Assembly (NCBI GenBank): GCA_045543495.1
Contig: JAZQMO010000015.1
Location: forward strand, 1-64,000
Source of the DNA: RGIG5579 sp045543495
GTDB taxonomy: Bacteria > Bacillota > Clostridia > Oscillospirales > SIG627
DNA: 64,000 bases
Reading direction: 5' to 3'
Shown here: one piece after another, positions 7,890 through 13,904 of the stretch
How positions within the stretch are numbered: the first letter of the stretch is position 1
Layout of the letters: each line of letters opens with the position of its first letter
Translations under genes and position numbers: made by a program
Notes under the pieces: model-generated
The model's database searches: none
What the model was told of the DNA's origin: nothing
The model's input: only the letters and a program-made list of their open reading frames with translations

Positions 7890-7916
7890 AAGGCTTGACC
7901 GAATCGGTCAAGCCTT
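7890..7916 (+). terminator. Terminator of the lipoprotein gene
   Basis: A 12-bp perfect stem (aaggcttgaccg/cggtcaagcctt) with loop aat. It can also serve the leftward spoVAC gene, which ends six bases beyond. Confidence 0.85.
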
Positions 7917-7921
7917 CTTCG

Positions 7922-8359
7922 TTAGAACAACGTTGTTATCCAATAAATCAATCCATACACTACACTTGCCACCGTGCCGTAGACGATTACGGGGCCTGCT
8001 ATTGTGAACATCTTAGCACCAACCCCGAGAATGAAGCCCTCTGCTTTATTGTCAATAGCAGGGGAGCACATAGCATTGGCAAAGCCTGTGATGGGAACCA
8101 AGGTTCCGGCGCCTGCTCTTTTTGCAATTTTATCGTAGATCCCGATGCCGGTTAACAAGCAGGAAAGAAAGACCAAAGAAATGGAAACCAGCGATCTCCC
8201 GTTCTTTTCTGATATACCAATCATTTGAAAGACCGAAAAGAAAAGCTTTCCTATGATACAGATTGAGCCTCCCATTAAAAAAGACTTGATTGAATTTTTC
8301 AGAATAGGGGAGTTGGTAGAACGTTTTTGCACAAATTTTTCATATTGCTTTGAATTCAT
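7922..8359 (-). CDS. spoVAC: Stage V sporulation protein AC (SpoVAC)
   Basis: 145 residues with about four membrane segments. The sequences GSICIIGKLF, LTGIGIYDKIAKRAGAGTLVPITGF and AGPVIVYGTVAS are typical of SpoVAC, the mechanosensitive channel component of the dipicolinate transporter. In most spore formers it directly precedes spoVAD; here about 3.7 kb of other genes separates them. It is downstream of, and probably cotranscribed with, the small Cys protein gene at 8392-8589. A broken second copy of its 3' end lies at 7022-7163. Confidence 0.95.
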   Translation of the reverse strand: MNSKQYEKFVQKRSTNSPILKNSIKSFLMGGSICIIGKLFFSVFQMIGISEKNGRSLVSISLVFLSCLLTGIGIYDKIAKRAGAGTLVPITGFANAMCSPAIDNKAEGFILGVGAKMFTIAGPVIVYGTVASVVYGLIYWITTLF

Positions 8360-8391
8360 CTTGACCTCTTATTCTTGACACGGAGTAAAAA

Positions 8392-8589
8392 TTACTCTAA
8401 ACTGTAATGAAGATAAGGATTTTGGCTTGGGACAGCTTGATTTTTGGGAAAATTTTTGGAAGACGAATAGTAAATACAAGGCATAACCTGATCGGGAAAA
8501 ATAGTATTTGTAACAGCGAAGTTCAGCCTACAAAATCCATCTCGAGTGCGATGTATACAATCATTTTTGCAGTGATAATTGTGACTCAT
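8392..8589 (-). CDS. Small Cys-containing protein of unknown function
   Basis: 65 residues. Five Cys, including CKNDCIHRTRDGFC near the N-terminus and a later PCIYY, give a possible small metal-binding fold similar in style to short clostridial Cys proteins (DUF1540-like), though I cannot assign a family. The start is supported by GAGGTGA five bases upstream. It ends 32 bases before spoVAC on the same strand, so the two may form one transcript and it may be a sporulation gene; that is inference from position. Confidence 0.65.
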   Translation of the reverse strand: MSHNYHCKNDCIHRTRDGFCRLNFAVTNTIFPDQVMPCIYYSSSKNFPKNQAVPSQNPYLHYSLE

Positions 8590-8648
8590 AAATTCACCTC
8601 ATCCATATTATTTGCTGTATATCGAATTTTATGAAAGGAGAAATAAAA

Positions 8649-9437
8649 ATGAAAATTCGTAAGGCCACAAAAGTTGATTTAAACCGTATTGAAGAGCTTT
8701 GGCTTGATTGCTTTGATGATTCCGAAGAATATATCCGTTTTTATTTAGAACATTGTTTTTCAAAGGTTAAAATTTATCTTTTGATTGAATTTGATACGCC
8801 GATTGGAATGATCCATCTTCTCCCTTGTTCGTTAATGGGGCAAAATGCCTATTATTGGTACGCAGTTGGAATTTCTACTGATTGCAGAGGAAAAGGCTAT
8901 TTTCGATCCTTTGCATCCGAGGTGCTGAAATTAACCAGAAAAGAAGGCTATGCCAACCTCTGCAAGCCGGCTGATGGTTTATATGAACTTTACCGTAGCC
9001 TTGGCTTTCAAAATCCTTTTCTGTGCCAATACACCCATTTTGATAAAAAAACCTGTATTGAATCTAACATTGAAATTTCAGAGGCAACATCCGAGGACTA
9101 TTTGGATTTGCAGAAAAAAGAGGGGAGTGTCTCTTGGGATCGTGACTTTATCGCATACGCCTTGAAAGAAAATATATATTGCGGCGGCAAAAATGTAAAA
9201 TTTGTTTTGAATCAACAATGTTATCTTGCAACGGCAATAAAAGATAAGGATCAATATGTTTTAACAAATACTAACATTACCGATGAAGTATTCAAGCTTG
9301 CAGGAAATAAAATTTTCTCATACTTGAATTGTGAAAAAATTGATTTAAGGGATTATAGCGGCAAAGATACGGAGTATGCTTTAAGCGACAAGCCCATAGA
9401 TGGCGAGGGAATAAGCCTGTTTTTCACATTGGAGTAA
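8649..9437 (+). CDS. GNAT family N-acetyltransferase
   Basis: 262 residues. The N-terminal half shows the GNAT fold: KIRKATKVDLNRIEELW, then the acetyl-CoA binding segment VGISTDCRGKGYFRSFASEV (about residues 75-95) and YELYRSLGF. The C-terminal 120 residues are less conserved and may be a second, degenerate GNAT domain as in Eis-like proteins. The substrate cannot be predicted. AAAGGAG lies eight bases before the chosen ATG. It is the last chromosomal gene before the integrated mini element; the left att-like repeat starts 18 bases after its stop. Confidence 0.85.
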   Translation: MKIRKATKVDLNRIEELWLDCFDDSEEYIRFYLEHCFSKVKIYLLIEFDTPIGMIHLLPCSLMGQNAYYWYAVGISTDCRGKGYFRSFASEVLKLTRKEGYANLCKPADGLYELYRSLGFQNPFLCQYTHFDKKTCIESNIEISEATSEDYLDLQKKEGSVSWDRDFIAYALKENIYCGGKNVKFVLNQQCYLATAIKDKDQYVLTNTNITDEVFKLAGNKIFSYLNCEKIDLRDYSGKDTEYALSDKPIDGEGISLFFTLE

Positions 9438-9454
9438 CCCAATTCAAAACAGAT

Positions 9455-9495
9455 GCAACTATACAAAATGCGAGTTTTGTGTATGTTCGGGGGGC
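9455..9495 (+). repeat. Left att-like direct repeat (attL candidate)
   Basis: The core tatacaaaatgcgagttttg is shared with the right copy with two or three mismatches, and similarity extends from gcaac before it to gttcgggg after it. The core is an imperfect palindrome around a four-base centre (gcga), as expected for tyrosine-recombinase arms. Confidence 0.65.
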
Positions 9496-10015
9496 AGGGC
9501 AGCGGGCGTTTATCAAGTATGAGAGCGGGGATTTTGAAGCGGCTTTCGGCTTCGCGACAGGTCTCGCGGAACCGTGCGCCCCTTCCCCTTGGGGAAGGCG
9601 GGGGTTGGGGGAAACCAACTGCCGAAGGCGAGAATCTTTCTGATCAGAGCGAGGATCCCGTAGGAATCGAGGGCGACCCCGACGGAAGGGCGGGCGAGGT
9701 GCGAAGCACCGAGAGCGAGGGAGCGAAGCGAACGAAGAGACCCCCGACGGCGACGGTGGCCGCCCCGATTCTGTGAAGCTCGGACAGAGGCAGAGAGCTG
9801 TGGTGCCCCCGAAGGGCGCCCGATGGACGAACGAACGAGGGAGCGAATGGAGGGAGCGAAGCGAACGACCTGAGTGACCGAAGGGAGAGAGGACGACGGG
9901 GGCACCACAGGGCGGCACCCCACAGAGAGCGCCGGGCGAAGCCTGCGCCGACAGGCGGGGCGGAGCTGGGGCGGAGCGGTAAACTCCTCCGCACAAACTT
10001 CGGTTTTTCTTTTAC
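9485..10015 (+). other. GC-rich non-coding region of the element
   Basis: About 530 bases with markedly higher GC than the rest of the window. It contains many small hairpins (ccttcccc-tt-ggggaagg at 9581-9598, ggtgc-gaa-gcacc at about 9699-9711), a 17-base direct repeat gggagcgaagcgaacga at about 9719 and 9852, and a 14-bp long-range inverted repeat. Long open frames exist on the minus strand but look like by-products of GC content (Arg/Pro/Ser-rich, no motif). It could be a structured RNA, a replication origin or both. I see no coding gene. Confidence 0.5.
9798..9910. repeat. 14-bp long-range inverted repeat
   Basis: ctgtggtgcccccg at 9798-9811 is perfectly complementary to cgggggcaccacag at 9897-9910, enclosing 85 bases. 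If transcribed, it would close a large stem-loop domain. Confidence 0.8.
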
Positions 10016-10053
10016 TTGATATATAACCACAGTATTCCGTCAAAAATGGAAAA

Positions 10054-10956
10054 ATGACCCCATCAGACATCCCGCAGGGATGCAAACATCGGGACGAACA
10101 ATCGTTCGTTTCCGATGTACCAATGAACGAACACTCGTTCGCAGATATATTCCGTCCAAAAGGGGCAGGGGAGGTACTATACAACTGTTGTGTCAAGTAC
10201 TATCCCGACGGCTCTGGAGGATGGTACCCCGTCAAGAAGGTTGTGTTTGATCGGCAGATTTACAATCCCCGCCGATCAGAGCTCAGAAGGGAAGCTCATG
10301 AGCTCCTCAATGGCGTTACGAATAATCGTAATGCTGAGGGGGAGGTTTCCGCAAAATCATACAATCGAGCACGGCAAGCTTGCTTCGACTATCTGATGTG
10401 CAACCCCGACCTCGATACCTTTGTAACCTTCACTATCGATCCCGCTGTGATCGATTCCAGAAATTACGAAGAGGTTGTACGGTGGCTCTCGGTATGGCTC
10501 TCAAACCGAGTGAAGCGGCACGGCTTGAAATATATCCTTGTGCCTGAAAGGCACAAGAGCGGGGCAATTCATTTCCACGGCATCACAAATCGCATCGGGC
10601 TGAAACTGGTGTCCTCGGGCTACTGGAAGGTAGGCAAGTATACCCTTGAATGGGATAGGATAGCAAAGAAGCGGCAGAGCGAGGCGCAGGAAATATTCAA
10701 TGTCAAGGATCTCCCCCTCGGATTCTCAACTGCTTTGAAGATCGAGGGCGAGGATGCCCAAACCAAAATCAGCAAGTACATTTGGAAATATATGACAAAA
10801 CAGGGGCGACAGAAGATCGGCGGGAGGTTCTACCTCCACGGCGGCGATCTGATCGCGCCGAGGTTGGAATATACAAACGAGTATTTTTCCGAGAGTGAGG
10901 GGGTGCTCGTTTCCTATGGCGGGACATCCTGCAAGATTGCGACCCTCGAGATCTGA
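10054..10956 (+). CDS. Rolling-circle replication initiator (HUH Rep)
   Basis: Up to 300 residues. The three Rep motifs are in order: motif 1 FVTFTID at about 123-129, motif 2 HFH (GAIHFHGI) at about 173-175, and motif 3 YIWKYMTK at about 242-249, whose Tyr would nick DNA and carry the 5' end. There is no helicase domain, as in small plasmid, inovirus and microvirus-like Reps. The first 45 residues are doubtful: two CGAAC-N4-GTTCG palindromes lie inside them and create a repeated peptide (DEQSFVSD, NEHSFADI), no good ribosome site precedes the ATG at 10054, and similar Reps start near CCVKYYPDGS. GGGGAGG at about 10167-10173 may belong to a non-ATG start. It is followed after 26 bases by int. 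Confidence 0.82.
   Translation: MTPSDIPQGCKHRDEQSFVSDVPMNEHSFADIFRPKGAGEVLYNCCVKYYPDGSGGWYPVKKVVFDRQIYNPRRSELRREAHELLNGVTNNRNAEGEVSAKSYNRARQACFDYLMCNPDLDTFVTFTIDPAVIDSRNYEEVVRWLSVWLSNRVKRHGLKYILVPERHKSGAIHFHGITNRIGLKLVSSGYWKVGKYTLEWDRIAKKRQSEAQEIFNVKDLPLGFSTALKIEGEDAQTKISKYIWKYMTKQGRQKIGGRFYLHGGDLIAPRLEYTNEYFSESEGVLVSYGGTSCKIATLEI
10086..10141 (+). promoter_or_regulatory. Tandem CGAAC-N4-GTTCG palindromes at the 5' end of rep
   Basis: CGAACAATCGTTCG (10095-10108) and CGAACACTCGTTCG (10128-10141) are 33 bases apart, about three helical turns. They match the core of the Gram-positive LexA/DinR box (CGAAC-N4-GTTCG). The first is also the centre of a longer, nearly complete palindrome (acatcgg at 10086 with ccgatgt ending at 10118), which could instead be a Rep nick hairpin or iteron. 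A TATATT at 10146-10151 might be a -10 box but no good -35 was found. Confidence 0.6.
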
Positions 10957-10982
10957 ATTGACATTTTTAGGATTGTAAACCC

Positions 10983-11618
10983 ATGAAGAGCGATTATTTG
11001 AAACCGCAGACATACGAAGAGCTCTATCGGGTCATGCAGAGGGACAATGTCTTGGCAATTCGGGTCTCCGTGGAGACGGGTCTTCGCATTGACGATGTCC
11101 TCCGTTTACGGTGGGAAAACTTTGGAAAATCCACACAATTCACATACTTAGCCAAGAAAACTGGTAAAAAAGGTGTGAAAAAGATATCAAAACGGTTGAA
11201 AAGCGAGCTTTTTTCACGCAAAACGGAAAAGAGCCCTTTTGTCTTCCCAGGCAGAAAAAGGGGCTCCCATCGCACACGGCAGGCGGTCTGGAAGGATATC
11301 AAGAAAGCCGCCGATCTGATGGGGGTTTCTTTGAACGCTTCGCCCCATTCTGCGAGGAAGACATACGCTGTCGAGTTGCGAAAAACGGAAGGGCTTGGGG
11401 CTGTGCAAAAAGAGCTTCAACACAGCGACATGACCACAACGATGCTTTATGCCTTTGCTGATATGGCGAGGGGAGGGAATCGGGAGCCGATCCCCGAGAC
11501 GGGCGATCTGATCGAGCTTGCCGATCTGATCGCAACAAAGGTTTTCGAGAAGCTGAAATCAGAGCTTGAGGGGCGGTGTCCCTACCTTGCCGAAGCAAAG
11601 AAAAAAGACCAGCATTGA
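10983..11618 (+). CDS. Short tyrosine recombinase/integrase
   Basis: 211 residues. It carries the catalytic set of the tyrosine recombinase family: Arg35 in TGLRIDDVLRLRW, a Lys in the beta-hairpin near residue 58, His122 and Arg125 in HSARKTY, His147 in LQHSD, and the nucleophile Tyr156 in TTMLYAF. The usual N-terminal arm/core-binding domain of phage integrases is very short or absent. The protein would cut the att-like repeats at the ends of this element. It is downstream of rep on the same strand and probably cotranscribed. Its last codons overlap a strong terminator. Confidence 0.9.
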   Translation: MKSDYLKPQTYEELYRVMQRDNVLAIRVSVETGLRIDDVLRLRWENFGKSTQFTYLAKKTGKKGVKKISKRLKSELFSRKTEKSPFVFPGRKRGSHRTRQAVWKDIKKAADLMGVSLNASPHSARKTYAVELRKTEGLGAVQKELQHSDMTTTMLYAFADMARGGNREPIPETGDLIELADLIATKVFEKLKSELEGRCPYLAEAKKKDQH

Positions 11619-11635
11619 CAATGCTGGTCTTTTTT
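11601..11635 (+). terminator. Terminator of the rep-int transcript
   Basis: A 16-bp perfect stem (aaaaaagaccagcatt and its complement) with loop gac and a T run, overlapping the int stop codon. Confidence 0.93.
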
Positions 11636-11639
11636 GGTA

Positions 11640-12356
11640 CAATACCCAGTGTCGGGGGACACTATGGACATAAGGGGTACTGTTGTATACTCACGTATAC
11701 TCGGCTCTATTATGATACCACAGGCACCGCACTTTGTCAAGTCTATGCACAAAAAAGGTCGCAGAGAGGCTGGCACCCTTTCTCAAGGGTATTCGTGCCA
11801 GCCACGATAAGACCGTCCAGTATCTGAGGACAGAGGCAGATGGTAGCGGTGCAAGTGCCACGGCACAGAGAATTATTTTGCAAGGCAGGGTTTCTGCCAA
11901 GCAAGGAAAGGAGCAGACGGAAGGAAAAGCCCGCGCCCTGTGGGCGGTGGCTTTGTTTCCCGCCGAACTGCACAAAACTCTTCACATTTTGTACGAGAGA
12001 AAAAAACTGCCGCCAATCAGAGGCACAGACAGCGGCCGTTTTTTTCGAAGCTGGTAATTGACCGAGCAGGGGAAAAAGAGAAACGAGCGAAGCGCTCTTT
12101 TTTCACTGATTGGCAATTATACAAAATGCAAATTTTGTATAGTTTAGGGGATGGGAATATGTGATCATACAGCATTTGGGCTAAACCGGATCCTTTTGCA
12201 AATAGATTGCTTTTATTCTCCTTTACTATGCTTTCCGGTCTTTCTAATTGAACAAAGCTAAGAAAAAAGCATTCTGATACTATTTTCGGTTTCAGAATTT
12301 TTTTCTATTTTTATATTTATTTCTTATATTTTTTCTTGCACAATAAATGGATCATT
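11640..12356. other. Non-coding right arm of the element plus flanking spacer
   Basis: No gene is supported here. Visible structures are agtgtc-gggg-gacact (about 11648-11663), gtatac-tcac-gtatac (11685-11700), a strong compound hairpin ggctggcac...gtgccagcc with an inner accctt/aagggt pairing (about 11768-11804), a long stem of aaaaaactgccgc with gcggccgtttttt (about 11999-12046), and a short gagcg/cgctc hairpin with a T run (12085-12103). The first three are candidates for a replication origin. Short open frames are out of phase with one another and have no ribosome sites. From 12154 to 12356 the DNA is AT-rich spacer in which I see nothing. Confidence 0.5.
12113..12153 (+). repeat. Right att-like direct repeat (attR candidate)
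   Basis: It contains a perfect 10-bp palindrome, tatacaaaat-gcaa-attttgtata (12118-12141), followed by gtttagggg, and aligns with the left copy at 9455-9495. Confidence 0.65.
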
Positions 12357-12659
12357 CTATTTAAATAGATTTAGGATCTGATTGGCTGCTAACAAATTAT
12401 TGCTGCGCTTATAGATCTTCGTGCCTTTCATTGCAATGATTTCAGGCACCGCATTTACTCCAAAGGCATCTAAAACTGCAGGCTCCATATCAGCATCTAC
12501 CAAATAACAGGAAAAATTTTTGCCAATCAAAGAATCTACTGAACGGAAGGAATCCAATAGAATAGTGCTTGCAGCGTGATTCTTTTTATAAAACAAAATC
12601 AGCTGATCCTCGCCCATTCTGACAGTTTGGTTCATATTTTCTGAATTGATGTAATTCAA
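12357..12659 (-). CDS. Thioredoxin-fold protein without the CXXC motif
   Basis: About 100 residues. DQLILFYKKNHAAST occupies the place of the beta-strand and WCxxC active site, but the two Cys are missing (HAAS). The later YLVDAD, FGVNAVPEI (cis-Pro loop) and final helix fit a thioredoxin fold. It should not act as a redox enzyme unless the family uses another Cys. The start is uncertain: TTG at 12659 has GGAG six bases upstream, while a TTG at 12671 would add four residues but has no ribosome site. It is the last gene of the leftward cluster, 26 bases after the U32 peptidase. Confidence 0.7.
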   Translation of the reverse strand: MNYINSENMNQTVRMGEDQLILFYKKNHAASTILLDSFRSVDSLIGKNFSCYLVDADMEPAVLDAFGVNAVPEIIAMKGTKIYKRSNNLLAANQILNLFK

Positions 12660-12685
12660 AGCGTTCTCCAATTATACAAAATATT

Positions 12686-13903
12686 TTATTGCTTTCGGAT
12701 CAGATCCCCAACCTTTAATTCTTTTTCGGTTTTGATTTGAAACCTCATTTGCGGATGCGGACAAGAATCAATGGGATTTCCGTTCATATCTGTCATAGAT
12801 AAAACCGTAATTGGATTGCCTGTTTTGCCCGGAGTGATAAATTCACAGATGTCACCCACATTGAATTTGTTTTTTTGCTTACAAACGGCAGATCCATCGG
12901 GCAAGATCTCTTCCACGGAGCATAAAAAGGATTGCTCCGCCAAGTATCCGCAGGTGGATGCAAGGTTAGAGTGGATCATTTCCGGATCAAAATAGTAACC
13001 GGTGCAAAATTCTCGGTGAGATACAGATTCCAGCTCATGCTTGAGTAAATTAAGCTCTGATTCTGTAAGGTCAGGTTGATCCAGCGCAATGCGGTAAGCA
13101 TTGGTCACCACGGCGGTATAGTATGCGCTTTTCATTCTCCCTTCAATTTTCAGGCTGTTGATCCCGACTTCACGAAGCTGATTGATGTGCTCAATCATCC
13201 AGAGGTCTTTTGATCCGAATAGATAGCTGCCCTCGGGCCAAATTTCACAAGTAAGAGCATCATTGGGCCTTTTTTCTTCGGAAAAATGATACTGCCAACG
13301 GCAAGGCTGGGTGCACTCTCCCCTATTGGCATCTCTTCCTGTATAATATTCCGAGAGCATACAACGACCCGAAAAGGAAACGCACATTGAGCCGTGAATA
13401 AAGGTTTCAAGCTCCAATTCATCGGGAATTCTGCTGCGGATTTCTTCAATATCCTTGAGGGAAAGCTCTCTTGCCAATACAATTCGTGTGGCCCCCATTT
13501 CATACCAAGCGTTGCAGGAATAAGAATTGACCACAGCCGCTTGTGTGGAAATATGAATGGGAATGTTGGGAGCGTATTTTCTGCAAAGCTGAAATACCCC
13601 AAGATCTGCCACAATGACAGCATCGGGCTGAATTTGAGAGAGCACCTCAAGATATTCGATCAGATCCGAAATCGTGTTGTCCCGAGGCATGGTGTTAATG
13701 GTAACATAAACCTTGCGCCCCAATTTGTGAGCAAAATCAACCGCTGATTTCAGCTCTTCATCGGAAAAATTATCAGCAGCCGCTCTCATTCCGAAGCGTT
13801 TTCCCGCAAGATATACGGCATCCGCTCCGAAATGTAAGGCAGAACGCAGTTTTTCGGGATTTCCCGCCGGAGACAGAAGCTCCGGTTTCCAAGTTGCGGA
13901 CAT
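12686..13903 (-). CDS. U32 family peptidase-like protein (TrhP/YrrN-YrrO type)
   Basis: 405 residues. PELLSPAGNPEKLRSALHFGADAVYLAGKRFGMRA at the N-terminus (shown in part), the STQAAVVN segment, and the Cys cluster FIHGSMCVSFSGRCMLSEY with GECTQPCRW are the U32 signature. Proteins of this group with an associated Fe-S-type Cys set act in prephenate-dependent 5-hydroxyuridine formation at tRNA position 34 (TrhP); others were called collagenases. A tRNA role fits the neighbours RF1 and Sua5. It follows the M18 peptidase by one base, so translation is probably coupled. Confidence 0.88.
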   Translation of the reverse strand: MSATWKPELLSPAGNPEKLRSALHFGADAVYLAGKRFGMRAAADNFSDEELKSAVDFAHKLGRKVYVTINTMPRDNTISDLIEYLEVLSQIQPDAVIVADLGVFQLCRKYAPNIPIHISTQAAVVNSYSCNAWYEMGATRIVLARELSLKDIEEIRSRIPDELELETFIHGSMCVSFSGRCMLSEYYTGRDANRGECTQPCRWQYHFSEEKRPNDALTCEIWPEGSYLFGSKDLWMIEHINQLREVGINSLKIEGRMKSAYYTAVVTNAYRIALDQPDLTESELNLLKHELESVSHREFCTGYYFDPEMIHSNLASTCGYLAEQSFLCSVEEILPDGSAVCKQKNKFNVGDICEFITPGKTGNPITVLSMTDMNGNPIDSCPHPQMRFQIKTEKELKVGDLIRKQ

Positions 13904-13904
13904 A

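Larger units (their letters stand above)
9455..12153 (+). mobile_element. Compact integrated Rep-Int element (about 2.7 kb)
   Basis: The segment is bounded by imperfect direct repeats of about 40 bp, each containing an inverted repeat around tatacaaaatgc. It holds only two clear genes on one strand, a rolling-circle HUH Rep and a short tyrosine recombinase, plus about 600 bp of GC-rich DNA on the left and about 500 bp of hairpin-rich DNA on the right. GC content is clearly higher than in the flanking genes. This is the layout of a minimal integrative replicon: Int excises and inserts, Rep replicates the circle. No mobilisation, capsid or cargo gene is visible. It lies between the 3' ends of a GNAT gene and a thioredoxin-like gene, so no host gene is interrupted. 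Confidence 0.75.

Noticed and set aside
9424..10196. Long minus-strand reading frames of 128-227 codons in the GC-rich block
   Set aside because: They are Arg/Pro/Ser-rich, overlap one another in different frames, have no ribosome sites or known motifs, and arise from high GC with few stop codons.
11734..12057. 107-codon plus-strand frame in the right arm of the element
   Set aside because: Start is a TTG with no ribosome site, it runs through hairpins, and the protein has no recognisable pattern.
12668..12682. A third att-like sequence (attatacaaaatattttatt)
   Set aside because: Only the first half matches the att repeats, the palindromic right arm is absent, and it lies in the short gap between two cotranscribed genes.
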